This document shows positions 26,368-38,785 of a DNA stretch of 64,000 nucleotides, piece after piece. The position numbers and the translations under genes are program-made. Within the stretch, counting starts at the first letter, position 1. Every line of letters begins with the position of its first letter. The notes under the pieces are model-generated. The model was given only the letters and a program-made list of their open reading frames with translations, made no database searches and was not told the DNA's origin. The stretch spans positions 992,001 through 1,056,000 of the forward strand of contig JABYQU010000003.1 in NCBI GenBank assembly GCA_022264855.1. The letters are read 5' to 3'. Source of the DNA: Lenzites betulinus (lineage: Eukaryota; Basidiomycota; Agaricomycetes; Polyporales; Polyporaceae).

Positions 26368-28474
26368 TCACTGCTCACGTTCAGTACATATAAAGGCGAT
26401 CAACAAGTCATAGTGACGGACGGCCGGCCGAGGAGGCTGTAGATATGGTATATACCTGCCCAGCTCGTGCAACGCTTTCGCCATTTTGTACTCGCCAGAA
26501 CCGTCAGCTGGTGCGTAAACATTAGTTGGCAGCTCCCATCCCACGTTGTGAAGATATGTCTTCAAGGTGACGGTTGCCAGATGGTGGCTGCCCCGGAAAT
26601 CAATGAAGCCGCGCTTGCGAAGCAGGTCTGCCACGCCTATGTTACCGAGCATCGCCTGAAATTCTTCTTGCAGGTCGGCCCGCATTGGCTCCGACTTTCC
26701 GCGAGCGTCCTCAATGGCGTACACATAGAGTGTGTGTATGAAGACCCAGAGCAATGACTCCATGTGGTGCTCCTTCTTCCATGTGATGGGTGTGTTCGTA
26801 GCGACAGCCTGGAGTACGTTTGTGGCCACAAATATCGGGGTGCGCTGCTGCGTTAGTCAGATAACGGCTACGAGTAACGTGTTTAGAAAGGTGTTCAACT
26901 CACCAGCATCCAGCTGCCCCCTTGTTTCTGCGAGTCGTCAGCAGAGCCGGCTGGATAGGAAGCATCCTGAAAGTCGATCAAGAATCCTTGGTCGGTCCCG
27001 AGCCAGCTGTCGTAGGTGAGCTGTTCGTCAGCTTCGGACGAGCCCGTGTACATGGGATTGACTTGGATTAGAATGTTCCCGGCGTTGATGTTCCGGTGCA
27101 ATATGTTACGATTAGAGAGTGCCTGATGAGCTGTGGTAGCCATATACAGTTCAGTGCTACACTAAGTGAAGTAGCAAATCATGTGCTCATACCTTTTGTA
27201 ACCGCTGTCATGGCGTTCAGCAGCTCGTCACCGCTGCTAAACTCCCACAGCGGTTTTCCTACATTCTTCAAGACAAGCCGGTGAAGAATCACATCGTCAG
27301 CCTAGAGAGTTTCTTGCTAAGTGTGCAAGCGTCGGAGGGTAGCGACACTCACGAAGGTGCCGTCCGAAAGTTGGACGTCGCCGCCCAACATGAAGGATGC
27401 CATTCCATCAGGTGTCTCTTCGCCAGCATTCTCGAATATAGATGTCATTGCCCCATAGATAGACGCTTCGGACTCTTGGCTCTCAGTCCTCCAAGACTGC
27501 TGGAGGGTCACAGGGGTGAGCGATGCAGCCTCGACTGCGTGCAAGATAGATGCCCCGCGACCGGGGAAAGACTTGGGGGGCCACAGTGGCGGACTGAAAG
27601 TCTGCAGCGATCGTGCGTTACCAAGGTCGACGCGGAAACGAGGGTATGCGTCTGAAGAGTACGTATGTCCCTTGAGCAGCGTGACTGTCGGGTCGTGTCC
27701 AAGCTCTTCTGGGGTCATCTCCCAAGCGAGCCGCACGATCAGCTTGATGAATTCGCGGAATGAAGCGTCGTCGAGCTCGTGATCCCGGAAGAGCTTGACA
27801 GCAGGCGAGAGGATTACACCGCAGCGGTCGAAGTATCCTAGAGACCAGGCATCGCCGTAGAAGAAGACGGTGTAGATGAAGAGCTAAAATAGACGGGCGT
27901 TCAGGATCCGACAAGCATACTCGGCGCCATGTGTCATGGTGGCTTGCGTCGCTGCCTCCTCGTTTGGGAGATCGGGATGCGAAGAGATCTGCACGCGGAA
28001 GAACGCGGAGAACTGGCGCCACCTCGTCGTTTTTGGTCGGTAGTGGGTTGTGAGGAGACTGGAGTCCGAGAGGGGCGGCACCTCAGACAGTGCGAAGTCC
28101 GACTGGTGGTTTTCCAACCAGCGGCGAGGGAGTGATGGCTCCTCCCACTGCGTATACGTGTTGGCTATTGGTATGAAACGCCGAAAGTGCATCCTCCCGG
28201 GGGATTCCGGGTCGTGAGCGCAGGCCTTCTCGACACTAGCAAAAATATCGCTCTATATATGCAGTGTCTCAGAGTCTGCATATCGCAGTAAAATGGTATC
28301 ACCTACTAGAGCTCCGTAGAGACGCAATTTCTTTTCGAAACTATCAAACCGCGCGTTGCTGGCCACTTTGTGTAAGAGCATAAATTGGTCACTGCACTCA
28401 GTTCTGACGACATTGCAGACACGAGATATGAGCGCTTCCTTAGAGGTCAAGACAGCGGATTTGCCAGCAAACAA
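26368..28474 (-). pseudogene. FunK1-type protein kinase, apparently inactivated
   Basis: FunK1 kinases form a large expanded family in Agaricomycetes with unknown substrates. Recognisable blocks are KEALISRVCNVV, FRRFIPIANTYTQWEEP, GYFDRCGVILSP, ELGHDPTVTLLKGH, the catalytic-loop equivalent ILHRNINAGNIL, GFLIDFQDASY, and the tail EHHMESLLWVFIHTLY. Two defects stand out. The family's HRD is HRN, removing the catalytic aspartate. An in-frame TAG (27886-27884) sits between ILNARLF and LFIYTVFFYGD, in a region that otherwise aligns without a gap, and no canonical intron of suitable length preserves the frame there. Another TAG near 28259 can be removed by a 54-nt intron. The 5' end and start codon are unresolved. 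A functional pseudokinase with an unusual splice is the main alternative. Confidence 0.65.
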
Positions 28475-29172
28475 CTTGGTGAAAAGCGGTGTGTCAGATT
28501 TGTACGCCCTGGGGAGGTACTCTACTCTTCGCTCAAAAACGAAGGGTCAGGAAGGACAACCCAACCATTGCTGGTGCCTGTGGCTGAAATGTCAGTTTGT
28601 TCGAAGTTCAAACTTCATCGGAGGGCATGGAAGGAAGGATAGCTTACGCATTGGTCTTGTGCCTGGCTCGGATAACATATTTAGGCTTACAAGGTGCAAC
28701 TTTGCACCAGACCAAAATATACGCGCACTGAGACAGAGGAACTGGTCAGCACCAGATTGGACCCACCTTCCGAGTCATAACGGTTCGACGCACCGGGAAT
28801 CCCTCACTAGCTTGGTGGCTTCACTATCGCCTAGCGGTTTATTCGCTCATACGATTCAAGATAGTTCGTCTGTATACCGTGAAGCCACGGTGTCCGATAT
28901 GAGATGGCAGGCCTTCAGGAGGTGAACAAAACGTGGTAACACTGGTGGACGGCCGCGGAGGGCGCGGTCAGGACCGATGGGCGTCAACGACCCTGATCGA
29001 AGTAAGATCGATCTCGCTCAACCCAGATCAAATCTATGCCTCCGATCGTCCTCCTACATCCTATCTTATCTTTCCCCTTCTGGTCATCGATGCGCTCTCA
29101 AGCTCAGCAGACCCAAGCTCTCAAGAGATTCGGAGTCAGTGAGGCGGCCCGCGATCCTGAACAGCCCCTCGT
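28475..29172. other. Region upstream of FunK1 (-) and NIT2 (+)
   Basis: The FunK1 reading frame may extend into 28475-28600 on the minus strand (residues such as RVEYLPRAYKSDTPLFTK are open there) before a stop. A plus-strand frame at 28356-28925 is most likely a shadow. The rest shows no gene and probably holds the NIT2 promoter. Confidence 0.4.
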
Positions 29173-30767
29173 ATGCTCTGTCTATTACTACCACGACAAA
29201 CACCAAGAGCCGTTCTTCGTTCACTCGTCAGGCCTGTAGCTTTCACGCGCGCCATGTCTTCAGCCCCTGCATTCAAGCCCTTCAACCTCGCTCTCATCCA
29301 ACTCGGCGAAGTAGGACCCGACAAGGATGGTGTGCCCCAAATACCTCTATCACTGCCGCACAGACATCCTTAACTCTCATGCCAACAGCCAACCTCAAGC
29401 ATGCGAGGGAAATGATCAAGAAAGCGGCGAGCGGCAGCGGCGGCACGAAGCCCAAGCCGGACCTCGTCGTATTGCCGGTGCGTACCTATCTACTTCCACC
29501 TCGACTCGCCGCTCATATCGCACACAGGAATGCTTCAACTCGCTCTACGGCCACCTTCAATTCCCTATCTATGCAGAGACTATTGGCTACACCCCGGGCG
29601 AGCCTTATGACGTTATTTCGTCCGAGAGCCAATCAGTCAAGATGCTTTCTGCCGCTGCCAAAGAGGAGGGGATCTGGCTGATTGGAGGTGATGATGCGTT
29701 TGAATCATGTATGACATGTCCTTGACAACATGGACTATTCAGGTACTATCCCCGAGCGTGAGGCGGGCACGGGCAAACTGTACAATACTGCTACAGTCTA
29801 CTCCCCGAAAGGTACGTCCTTGACATTGTCTAGAGGGGACATCATAATTACACTATAAGCAGGGGACCTCGTCGCGATACATCGCAAGGTCCACCTGTTC
29901 GACATCGACATTCCCGGCAAGATCAAATTCAAGGTAGGAACTCGCATCCCATTTACGCGTCCAGCTAGTGACCCCAGGCCCGGTTGTCCAGGAAAGCGAG
30001 ACTCTGAGTGCAGGTAGCTCAGTCAACCAGTTCGACACAGGTAAGCGGGACGTATCATGCGTTGCTCACAGGTCTTACTTTGTGCGCAGAATTCGCTCGC
30101 ATTGGGCTGGGCATCTGCTATGACGTTCGCTTCCCTGAGCTCGCCGCTACCAATGCACGGCGAGGTTCGTCTGTAATCCACGCCACTGCAGAAGTCTCTG
30201 TACTCATATGTCACAGGTTGCCATATGCTGATCTATCCCTCTGCGTTTAACACCACCACGGGGCCCCTGCATTGGGAGCTGCTTCAACGGGCTCGGTATG
30301 TATTATGCACTCAGACAGTTTGGCTTGACACTGACGGCTCCTACAGTGCGGTCGACAACCAGATTTACTTCGCTATGTGCAGTCCCGCCCGGGACCTGAA
30401 GCAGAGTTACCACGCAGTGAGTCCGAGACAGGGTATGTTTGAGTACAGCCATGTCTAAACATATACGCAGTGGGGCCATTCGTTGGTTGCAGATCCCATG
30501 TAAGAACTTCGCGCGCGTGTGTAAACTAGATGACTGACAATACTCTGCAGGGGGAAGGTGATCGCGGAGACAGAGCACGAGGAGGACATTGTGTATGCCC
30601 ACATTGGTAAGTGGAAGGACAAATCAGCGGAGATGTTCGAGAAGTCTCGGAACAGGCTGACTGAGAGCATGACAGATCCCAAGGTGTTCGAGGAGGCGCG
30701 GGCAGGGATACCGGTGACGACGCAGCGGCGGTTCGATGTGTATCCGGATGTCAGCAAGGGGCTGTAG
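29173..30767 (+). CDS. NIT2: Omega-amidase / nitrilase-family protein NIT2
   Basis: The enzyme hydrolyses alpha-ketoglutaramate and alpha-ketosuccinamate to the keto acids plus ammonia, completing the glutamine transaminase route. The frame runs [13 protein letters not shown], then [10 protein letters not shown] (catalytic Glu), [18 protein letters not shown] (catalytic Lys), [12 protein letters not shown] (catalytic Cys), [20 protein letters not shown] and [14 protein letters not shown]. All three catalytic residues are present. About eight introns were followed. Two in-frame starts exist. ATG 29173 adds 27 residues, rich in Arg and without acids ([16 protein letters not shown]), like a mitochondrial presequence. 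ATG 29254 (MSSAPAF) gives the cytosolic form. Confidence 0.92.
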
Positions 30768-31060
30768 ATGTATGCAGGAAGGTCGAACGCTGTGTGCTGC
30801 GTGTACCTACATGGGCGTGTAATGTGGACCGAGGCTGCGCGCGGACTCGGAGCTGTGATCGGATTGGAGGGGACGAGGCGCGCCTGCCAAAACGGGGTGA
30901 TGGGACACGGAACGTTCGAGGAGATTCGACAGGATTCGACTGGCCTGCTGCTTTTATCGCCTCTGCTGTAGAACCGCGCCTCTCTCTCTGCATCCCAGTC
31001 CCTTTTCCCTCCCCATCCTCCGCTCACACATCCCCCTTCAACTAGCCCGTAGACACAGAC

Positions 31061-32547
31061 ATGGTCAAGGAAACGTATGTCGGTGCCCTGACCCCGGCCG
31101 ATCTCCCAGTCTGATCCCGCCACAGGAAATTCTACGATCTCCTCGACGTCTCTCCCGACGCCTCAGAAACCGACCTCAAGAAGGCCTACCGCAAAAAGTT
31201 TGTCCGGATGCCCGTCGTGCCTACAGCCGATCTGATTTAACCCTCGCTGTCCAGGGCGCTACGACTCCATCCAGACAAGGGCGGCGACCCAGAACTTTTC
31301 AAGGAAGTGACCCACGCGTACGTCATCTCACTCGTCACCAGCTTCCCGCTCAGGCTCATCTGGTTTCCTTCGTGCTTGAACAGATACGAAATCCTCTCAG
31401 ACCCCCAGAAACGCTCCGTATACGATGCGCGGGGAGAGGCAGGTCTCAGCGATGCGGGTGGCATGGGTGGCATGGACCCACATGTGCGTGTGCATTTTTT
31501 ACGCGTGCTGCACGCCACTCTGACAAGTACGCTGCATACAGGACCTCTTCGGCCAGCTGTTTGGCGGTGGCGGATTTTTCGGTGGCGGAGGAGGTCCTTC
31601 ACGCTCCCCCGGTCCCCGCAAGACAAAAGACCTCGTACACCGCATTCATGTCACCCTCGAGGACCTCTACAAGGGCAAGACTACGAAGCTCGCGCTCACT
31701 CGCAACATCATTTGTGCCAAGTGTAATGGCAAGGGTGGAAAGGAAGGCGCCGTCCGCCAGTGTACATCCTGCTCTGGACGCGGTGTCAAAATCACGCTCC
31801 GCCAGATGGGCCCGATGATTCAGCAGCTCCAGCAGCCGTGCGACGACTGCAACGGCAATGGCGAGATCATCAACAACAAGGACAAGTGCAAGCAGTGCAA
31901 CGGCAAGAAAGTCATGTCGGAGAAGAAGATGCTCGAGGTCCACATCGACAAGGGCATGAAGGGCGGACAGACCATCACCTTCCGCGGGGAGAGCGACCAG
32001 GCGCCCGGTGTAACACCAGGAGATGTGATCATCGTCGTCGAGGAGCGGCCACACGACCGGTTCAAGCGTCAAGACAACGACCTGTTCTACGAGCAAGAGG
32101 TCGATCTGCTGACCGCATTGGCTGGCGGCCAGTTCACCATCCGGCATCTCGACGAGCGCGCGCTCGTCGTCACCATCCCGCCTGGAGAGGTCCTCAAGCA
32201 TGGTAAGCATGGCGTATCAAATTTGGTGCTATGCCCATTGCTCACTCCATGCAGACGACTTGAAGGTCATCCACGGCCAGGGCATGCCCTCACAAAGACA
32301 CCACGAGCCCGGCGACCTGTTCGTCAGGATATCCGTCAAGTTCCCTGACAGCATCAGCCCCGAAGTGATCCCGCTCCTGGAGCAGGCGCTACCCCCACGA
32401 CGGCCTGTGGAGAAGTTCCCGGCGAACATTGGCCTGGAGGAGGTCGAGCTGGCCGAGGTTGACCAGCGGCAACGGGAGCGCGCGTCGGGCGAGGACGCGA
32501 TGGACGAGGACGAGGACGCCCCGCGTGTGCAGTGTGCGAACCAGTAG
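31061..32547 (+). CDS. YDJ1: Type I J-domain co-chaperone, Ydj1-like
   Basis: Ydj1 delivers unfolded clients to cytosolic Hsp70 and stimulates its ATPase. The J domain spans residues 1-70 with the HPD triad (ALRLHPDKGG). A Gly/Phe-rich linker (GQLFGGGGFFGGGGG) follows. The zinc domain has four CxxCxGxG-type repeats (CAKCNGKG, CTSCSGRG, CDDCNGNG, CKQCNGKK). The C-terminal substrate-binding domain follows, then an acidic tail. The protein ends CANQ, a CaaX prenylation box like yeast Ydj1's CASQ, predicting farnesylation and ER or perinuclear membrane attachment. About six introns, mostly in the first third, were followed. Confidence 0.95.
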
Positions 32548-32961
32548 TCTTGATACACGACTGGACCGGAGATGGGGTTGTGTAGGATCGTCGCTGTGTG
32601 TCGATTGCTGTTGCATGTCTGCTGCATACCTTTCCACTTCACCCGTATATTACGTCGCTTAGTAGCACCACTCGCTAGACTCTGTGACTGTACACTGTTT
32701 TATAGCGCAACATCGGTATCTTGAAGAAATGGACTTGTCGCTGGACGCGATGCTGTATACTTTTGCAATGAATGTCGCCGAGTGTGGCTGGTGATCGTGC
32801 TGAGCCTTTTCTGGAAAGGATGCTGGCGCTTGGTCGAGCAGCGGACGCGGCCCGACACCGTGGCCGTCGACGGTCTCACACCTCCTCTCTCCTTCCCGCC
32901 CCCGCGTCCAGCAGCCACCTGCTCAGTGCTCCCTCGCCGCGCTCCCAGACTCTCTCGCACA
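32548..32961. other. Intergenic between YDJ1 and the JmjC gene
   Basis: This 414-bp stretch holds the YDJ1 3' region and the upstream region of the next plus-strand gene. A CT-rich run precedes the next start (about 32885-32960). No gene is visible. Confidence 0.5.
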
Positions 32962-35567
32962 ATGGCACGCCCAAAACGCCGCTCCGGCAGGAATCAGAAG
33001 ACGCCGGACACGGTGGGCGCCACAGATGACGATTCACAGGCGCAGCCCGCCCCGGACGGCGAAGAAAACGGGCGCGACGAGGACGACAAGTGTCCCGCCT
33101 GCAAAGACAAGCCGATAGATGCCGCCGCGCCCGGCGAGCAGCCCGACGCGGAGAAGGAACAGTGGGTGCGCTGCGACGCGTGCAAGACGTGGTTCCACTG
33201 GCGGTGTGTTGGAGAGGGCGGCGACCTCGACGCCGTGGGCAAATGGTCAGTTTTCACCTTTCTTACCTCTAGCTGTAATACTGCGTTAGGGTACTCGCAT
33301 CGGAGCCTCATGTGTGCTTCGGCAACAGGTTCTGTCGGCCATGCTTAGACGCGGACCCTGCGCGCGTCATTACCATGAAGCCTCCCGCACGCAAGTCCTC
33401 GCGGAAGAAGACGCAGCGCGACTACGCAGGATTAAATGCGGGGAATGAGGCAGATCCCAGCCGCTTCCTGCGCATGATGGAGGGCAGGGTGATAAAGCGC
33501 GATCCGTTCGCGCGTATGCAGGGCAGCGCGGTCGGGATTGAGTGGTTGGAGAACGACGAGGACGCCATGAAAGAGCCCATCATGGTCGAGTCGGAGGAGG
33601 GTCTGGGGATGAAGATGCCACCAGATGGGTTCACGGTAGACGATGTGGTCGAGGCTCTGGGTGAGGACCATCCGGTGGAAGTCATCGGTGCGTTTGCATA
33701 CATGGCGGGATTGGCGCGTGTGCGTGCGCGCCGTAGTACCGAGGCTTATATGTCGTCATATCGCTCGCCGCACTTTAGACGTTGCCACTCAATCCAACAC
33801 ACCGAACTGGACCTTGGGCAAATGGCTCGAGTATTGGCATACAGAGCCCACCAAGCGAGACAAAATTCGCAACGTGATCTCACTTGAAATATCGGGCACA
33901 CCCCTCGCCGATCGCGTCCTTCCACCAAGGATTGTGCGTGAGTTGGACTGGGTGGAGAAGTTCTGGCCGAGTACCAAGAAGGGCCGGGGACACAACTACC
34001 CCAAGGTTCAACTATACTGTCTCATGGGCGTTGGCGGCGCGTGGACCGTACGTCGGTCTTCTCGGGACGGGTTTCTCAGCTCTGACACAGGTATCCTAGG
34101 ACTGGCATATTGACTTCGCGGGTTCCTCGGTATACTACCACATCTTGAACGGCGTCAAGGTGCGTATCAGGATTCTGCAGCTTACCCATGCCGATGCGAA
34201 GTGTGTTGGCGTTACATGACAGGTCTTCTACTTCATACGACCCACCCCAGCGAACCTGGCCGCTTACGAACGATGGTCCGGAACCGAGGTTCAAAACCAT
34301 TCATGGCTAGGCGATATGTGCGACGAAGTGTTCAAGGTTGAGCTGAAGACTGGCAACACCATGATTATCCCCTCCGGCTGGATACATGCTGTCGTAAGTC
34401 ACCGTGACTTCTAGCATTCGAATGCCATTGAAATCATATATCGCAGTATACGCCGGTTGATACGCTGGTATTCGGCGGCAACTTCCTGCATTCATACGAC
34501 GTTCAGACCCGTGAGTGTATGCCAATATCCTGGTACTTCCGTACTCATCACGTTCATTCAGAGCTACGCGTGAGGGAAATCGAGCTCGCAACGCATGTCC
34601 CGAAGAAATTCAGATTCCCCTACTTTGCGAAGTAATTCCGTTCAATGCGTCAACTTATAATAGGGCGTGTACTGACGTGCTGTTTAGGCTGTGTTGGTAT
34701 GCCGGCGAGAAATACCTCCGCGACTTGAAGGCCAAAGAGGAATTTCAGCCACGAGTCTTAGAGTCTGTAGAGGCTCTCGCCGACTTCCTCGTTTCCGAGA
34801 CGCGGACTATGGAACGAGGAACGGACTCCGCGAAGCGCCAGGCTAAGGAGGAAGTGCCGGGGGACCGAATCAAAGACGCACCTGCTCTCGCGCGAGAACT
34901 CCGCTGGCGTGTGCGGCATGCCGGTGGGTACGCCAGCGACGACGACAGCCGACATGGCCGAAGAGCTAGAAGCGCAGCCAACGGGGAGATCACGAACGGT
35001 GTCGGCAACAAACGCAAGCGCATCGCCATGGAGAGCAGCGAGGACAGCATCGACCTCTTCCGGAACTTCAAACGACCTTCCTGGGATCGGGTGGAGGAAC
35101 GTCCGACCGAACAGGAGAGCAAGATGGTGAAGGCGCGGAGGCCAGATCCGAAGTCACGAGAATGGGTGCGCGAGTGGGTGGGTGGGGATGAGAGCGTGGA
35201 GGTGGCGGACGGGGGTGAGGCGCAAGTGGCGAGGAAACGGGACGTGATTGTGAAGGTGCGGAAGACGGCGAAGGGGCTGGAGAGGCAACGAGTGGAGAGG
35301 GTGTTGGAGGAATGGGTGTGGACAGAGGGCGTGGCCTCCTCTGCTACCTCCTCCGCACCGAACTCGAAGCTGGTTCCAGCGGCGGAACTCCCCAGGACGG
35401 CGGAGGATGAACCACAACCCATCACGAAGGTTGAGCCGGCGGACCAGGACGCGGAGATGCGGGACGCTACCATGCCTGCCACAGCACCCGCCGCTGTCCT
35501 TGCGTCTGCACCTGCACCTGGTCCCACCACAATGACAGAGGCTGATGCCGGCGTGGCTTCGGGGTAG
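32962..35567 (+). CDS. JHD1: PHD-finger and JmjC histone demethylase, JHDM1/KDM2-like
   Basis: The family removes methyl groups from histone H3 Lys36 using Fe(II) and 2-oxoglutarate. The N-terminus has a PHD zinc finger (CPACKDKP, then [17 protein letters not shown], then FCRPCL after an intron). The JmjC domain follows: [35 protein letters not shown] (iron ligands His and Asp of HxD), [12 protein letters not shown] and [17 protein letters not shown] (third iron ligand His). [11 protein letters not shown] and [17 protein letters not shown] complete it. All metal ligands are present. The tail is basic and then Ala/Pro-rich. Spliced length is about 740 residues with about seven introns. No CxxC or F-box domain is seen, unlike animal KDM2. 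Confidence 0.9.
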
Positions 35568-35985
35568 CAAGCGGAAAGAAATGTGGGAGGAGGGTTTAGA
35601 GTAGTATCATTATTGGCTGTTCCCGATGTGGCTGTATATACTATGTCGCACCACCACTCCGTGCTCATCGATGCATCTATCATGCAGGATGTCTGCGGAC
35701 GATTTTGAGGAGATGGGCGGGATGATGGATCCTGGGAGAGGCCGAGGAGCGCGTCGAGCAGCAGGTGGCGGACTTGGTCGAAGCGGCAGAGACTCAGCTT
35801 GTGACAGCGCCGGCTGTGCCGCCATCTCTCCTCCCATCCTCCTCACCCCTCTTCTTCTCCCACCTCCCTCGCCCCCGTAGCCCCCGCTCGCGCATTCGTC
35901 CGCTCCTGGTGTCTGTGTTGTTTCTGTCTGCGCGCGGGGCTCTTGCGCTCTCTTCGCTCCTTACGACCGCCTAGCTCGGAGCGTG
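35568..35985. other. Intergenic, with a possible upstream ORF
   Basis: Between the JmjC gene and SKT5 lies a GC-rich leader containing an ATG-initiated frame from about 35689 (MSADDFEEMGGMMDPGRG) that stops before the SKT5 start. It has no recognisable domain and could be an upstream ORF or chance. A CT-rich run (about 35820-35880) precedes the SKT5 start. Confidence 0.4.
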
Positions 35986-38528
35986 ATGTCTGACCAGCAA
36001 GAATACCAACAGCCATCCTCTCCCTCCACAGACAGACAGTCCCGTCGCCAAGGCGTCTTTGCCAACGGTGGCCAGCAGTGGAACGCCGCTCCTCCCGGCG
36101 CCGAAGACACGTATGCTCCCCAAGGCTATCCTGCCGAACACGAGGACTGGCACAACCCGCCAAATGGTCAAAACGGACAGGACGACCGTGAGTGCCGTCC
36201 CCCGTCAGACCGTTCAACGGCGTAACAACTGTTCTCCCTCCATGGGCTCTCGCTTTTCCAGGAGCGAACCAGCCCCTCATGCGTCTCCAGAATCGCTCCG
36301 TTCCTTCAATCAATACCCAGATCCCTCAGGATCAGTACGGAGAATACGACAACGTCCCGCCATTGCCCCCTCCATACGACCCCAATGCTGTTGCTGATCA
36401 GTTTGGAAATATGCATATCGGCCAGCGCGGGCCGCCCTCCAGGGGCCCTCCCGTAGGTGACCCCATTCCCCGCGCGGGCACATCCATGTCCATGCGCTCT
36501 ATGCAGTCCCCTCACGGAATGGCTCCGCCCATGGGCGGCGGTCTGCCCGTATCTCCCGATCAGATGCGGCGCTACCCGCCAGGTCGCGTCGAGGAAACCA
36601 TGCGCTCAAATTCAGTACACTCTGGGGGAAGCGGCAACAGTGGCTACGTGAGCATGTATAGCGAAGGTCACGACTCGCTCCCACCCGAAGCGTCCACGGA
36701 GACAGACGGCACGAGCGTGTACTCGTACGAGGATCCCGCGTTCCAGCCTCAGCATAACGGGTACGGACAGGGTGCGTATCCACCGCCTCCCAGTTGGCAC
36801 GGACACGGCGGCCCCCAACCCCAGTACAATGTCTCACCGCCTGCTGGCGACTTCAATAACCTCTATGCTGCGGCCTCTGACGTTCTTGGCATGGGACCTC
36901 CCCCTGGTGGCCCACCGCAGATGAATCCTCAATACGCGCCAGGCCCATCTGCATCTCCCTATCCTCCACCCGGACCACCGCGCGGTCCATACCCTCCCCC
37001 GGGTCCTTCTGGTTCACCGTACCCGCCTCCCGGACCCTCTGGCTCTCCGTACCCACCTCCTGGCCCACCCCCGGGGGCTTACGGGGCCTATCCGCCTGGC
37101 CCGGGGTCGATGGCACCAAGCCAGTCAGCGTCTTACTTGGGTCCTGGGCCGTATCAACCAGGCCCGCCTGGCGCGTACCCCGGGGGTTCTCAGAGTCTCG
37201 CGAGGGGTCCCTCCAACGCATCGTCCTTCCAAGGCATGCAGCCACCGCAAGACGATGGTGACTTCGAGATGAACCGGCCCCGCCTACAGCGATCGGAAAC
37301 CGCCGCGTCCGTTAACCCTCGCACACAAAAGACGAAAGCAATCGATCTCAGTGCGCCGCCCTACACGAAGGAGTACATCGATCAGTACCGCCAGCGTATC
37401 AAGGACGACCCCGATCCGGAGGCACACTTCCAATACGCGAAGTACCTCATCGATGCTGCGAAGAAGATCGGGCAGGACGCGAAGGAGCAACGCGGACTCC
37501 GGAAGTACCGCGACTCGCTCATCGCAGAGTCCCTGAAGGTCATCCGCCGGCTCGCCACGCAGGGCCAGCCATACGACGAGGCGCAGTTCTTCCTCGCCAA
37601 CTGCCACGGCACGGGCATGCTCGGACTGCAGGTGGACCATGAGCGCGCATATCACCTCTATCTCCAAGCCGCGAAGCAGAACCACGCCGCCGCATGCTAC
37701 CGCGTCGCGGTCTGCAACGAGATCGGCGCGGGCACGAAGCCGGATCCCCAGCGCGCCGCTGCGTTCTACCGCAAGGCCGCTTCTCTTGGCGACACCGCGG
37801 CGATGTACAAGCTCGGCGTCATCCTCCTCCGGGGGCTGCTCAAGCAGCAGCCGAACCCGCGGGAAGCGATCGGGTGGCTGCGGCGCGCCGCAGAGCAGGC
37901 GGATGAGGAGAACCCGCACGCGCTGCACGAGCTCGCGATGCTGTACGAGAACGCGACCTCTGGCGTAGTGCCGCACGACCCGGCGTACGCGAAGGACCTG
38001 TACACACGTGCGGGACACCTGGGCTACACGCACTCGCAGTTCAAGCTCGGGCAGTGCTATGAGTATGGCACTCTGACTTGCCCGGTTGACCCGCGGCGGT
38101 CGATCGCATGGTACACGAAGGCGGCGGAGAAGGGGCACTCGGAAGCGGAGCTCGCGTTGAGCGGGTGGTACTTGACGGGCAGCGAGGGTGTGCTGAAGCA
38201 GAGCGATTCGGAGGCGTACCTGTGGGCGCGGCGCGCGGCGAACAAGGGCCTGAGCAAGGCTGAATATGCGGTCGGGTACTACGCCGAGGTGGGCATCGGT
38301 GTGAAGCAGGACATCGAGTTCGCGAAGCGGTGGTATATGCGCGCAGCAGGTTGGTTTCTCGCATGCTCAGACGTCGTATCATCTATGCTGACCCGCTCGC
38401 CACCTACAGCCCAAGGAAACAAGAGGGCGATGAACCGGCTGACGGAGATGAAGCGAAACGGGAACAAGCGTCAGAACATGGCGCGGCCGACGCGGCAGGA
38501 CGCGAAGGACGAGTGTGTAATTGTATAG
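35986..38528 (+). CDS. SKT5: SKT5/CHS4-type activator of chitin synthase
   Basis: SKT5/Chs4 proteins bind and activate class IV chitin synthase (Chs3) at sites of wall growth. About 800 residues come from three exons. The N-terminal half is disordered and Pro/Gly-rich, including tandem copies of a PYPPPGPSGS-type unit (about 36950-37085). The C-terminal half is a series of Sel1 repeats (for example AHFQYAKYLIDAAKKIG, DTAAMYKLGVILLRG, YTHSQFKLGQCYEYG, SKAEYAVGYYAEVGIGV). It ends in CVIV, a CaaX prenylation signal also found at the end of yeast Chs4. The ATG at 35986 is the first in the frame. Introns lie near 36189-36262 and 38352-38410. Confidence 0.9.
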
Positions 38529-38785
38529 CGGCCGCGGGCTCGGGCGGATTGTGCAGGGTGTCCCTCTCGCTGGGTTGTCTCGCTCGTGTTCAGTGTCGCG
38601 CTTTCTCAGTTTCTGTTCGCTGCTGTAGTTCTCTCCAGGTCCGTCTTGATCTTATCTAATCTCTCAGTCTGGCATTACGACATACGTACTACTCTGTACA
38701 ACGTACGCTTAATCCGAGCCATATATCCTGCCTCTCTTCCGCGCCCATACCCTTTCCACATTCTTTCGCCCACGCTCTCGCAACG

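Noticed and set aside
28250..28320. Second in-frame TAG in FunK1 as another nonsense mutation
   Set aside because: A 54-nt GT-AG intron ending in atatag removes it and keeps the frame, so it is better explained as intronic.
28356..28925. 189-codon plus-strand ORF
   Set aside because: It overlaps FunK1-like sequence on the minus strand and has no recognisable features of its own.
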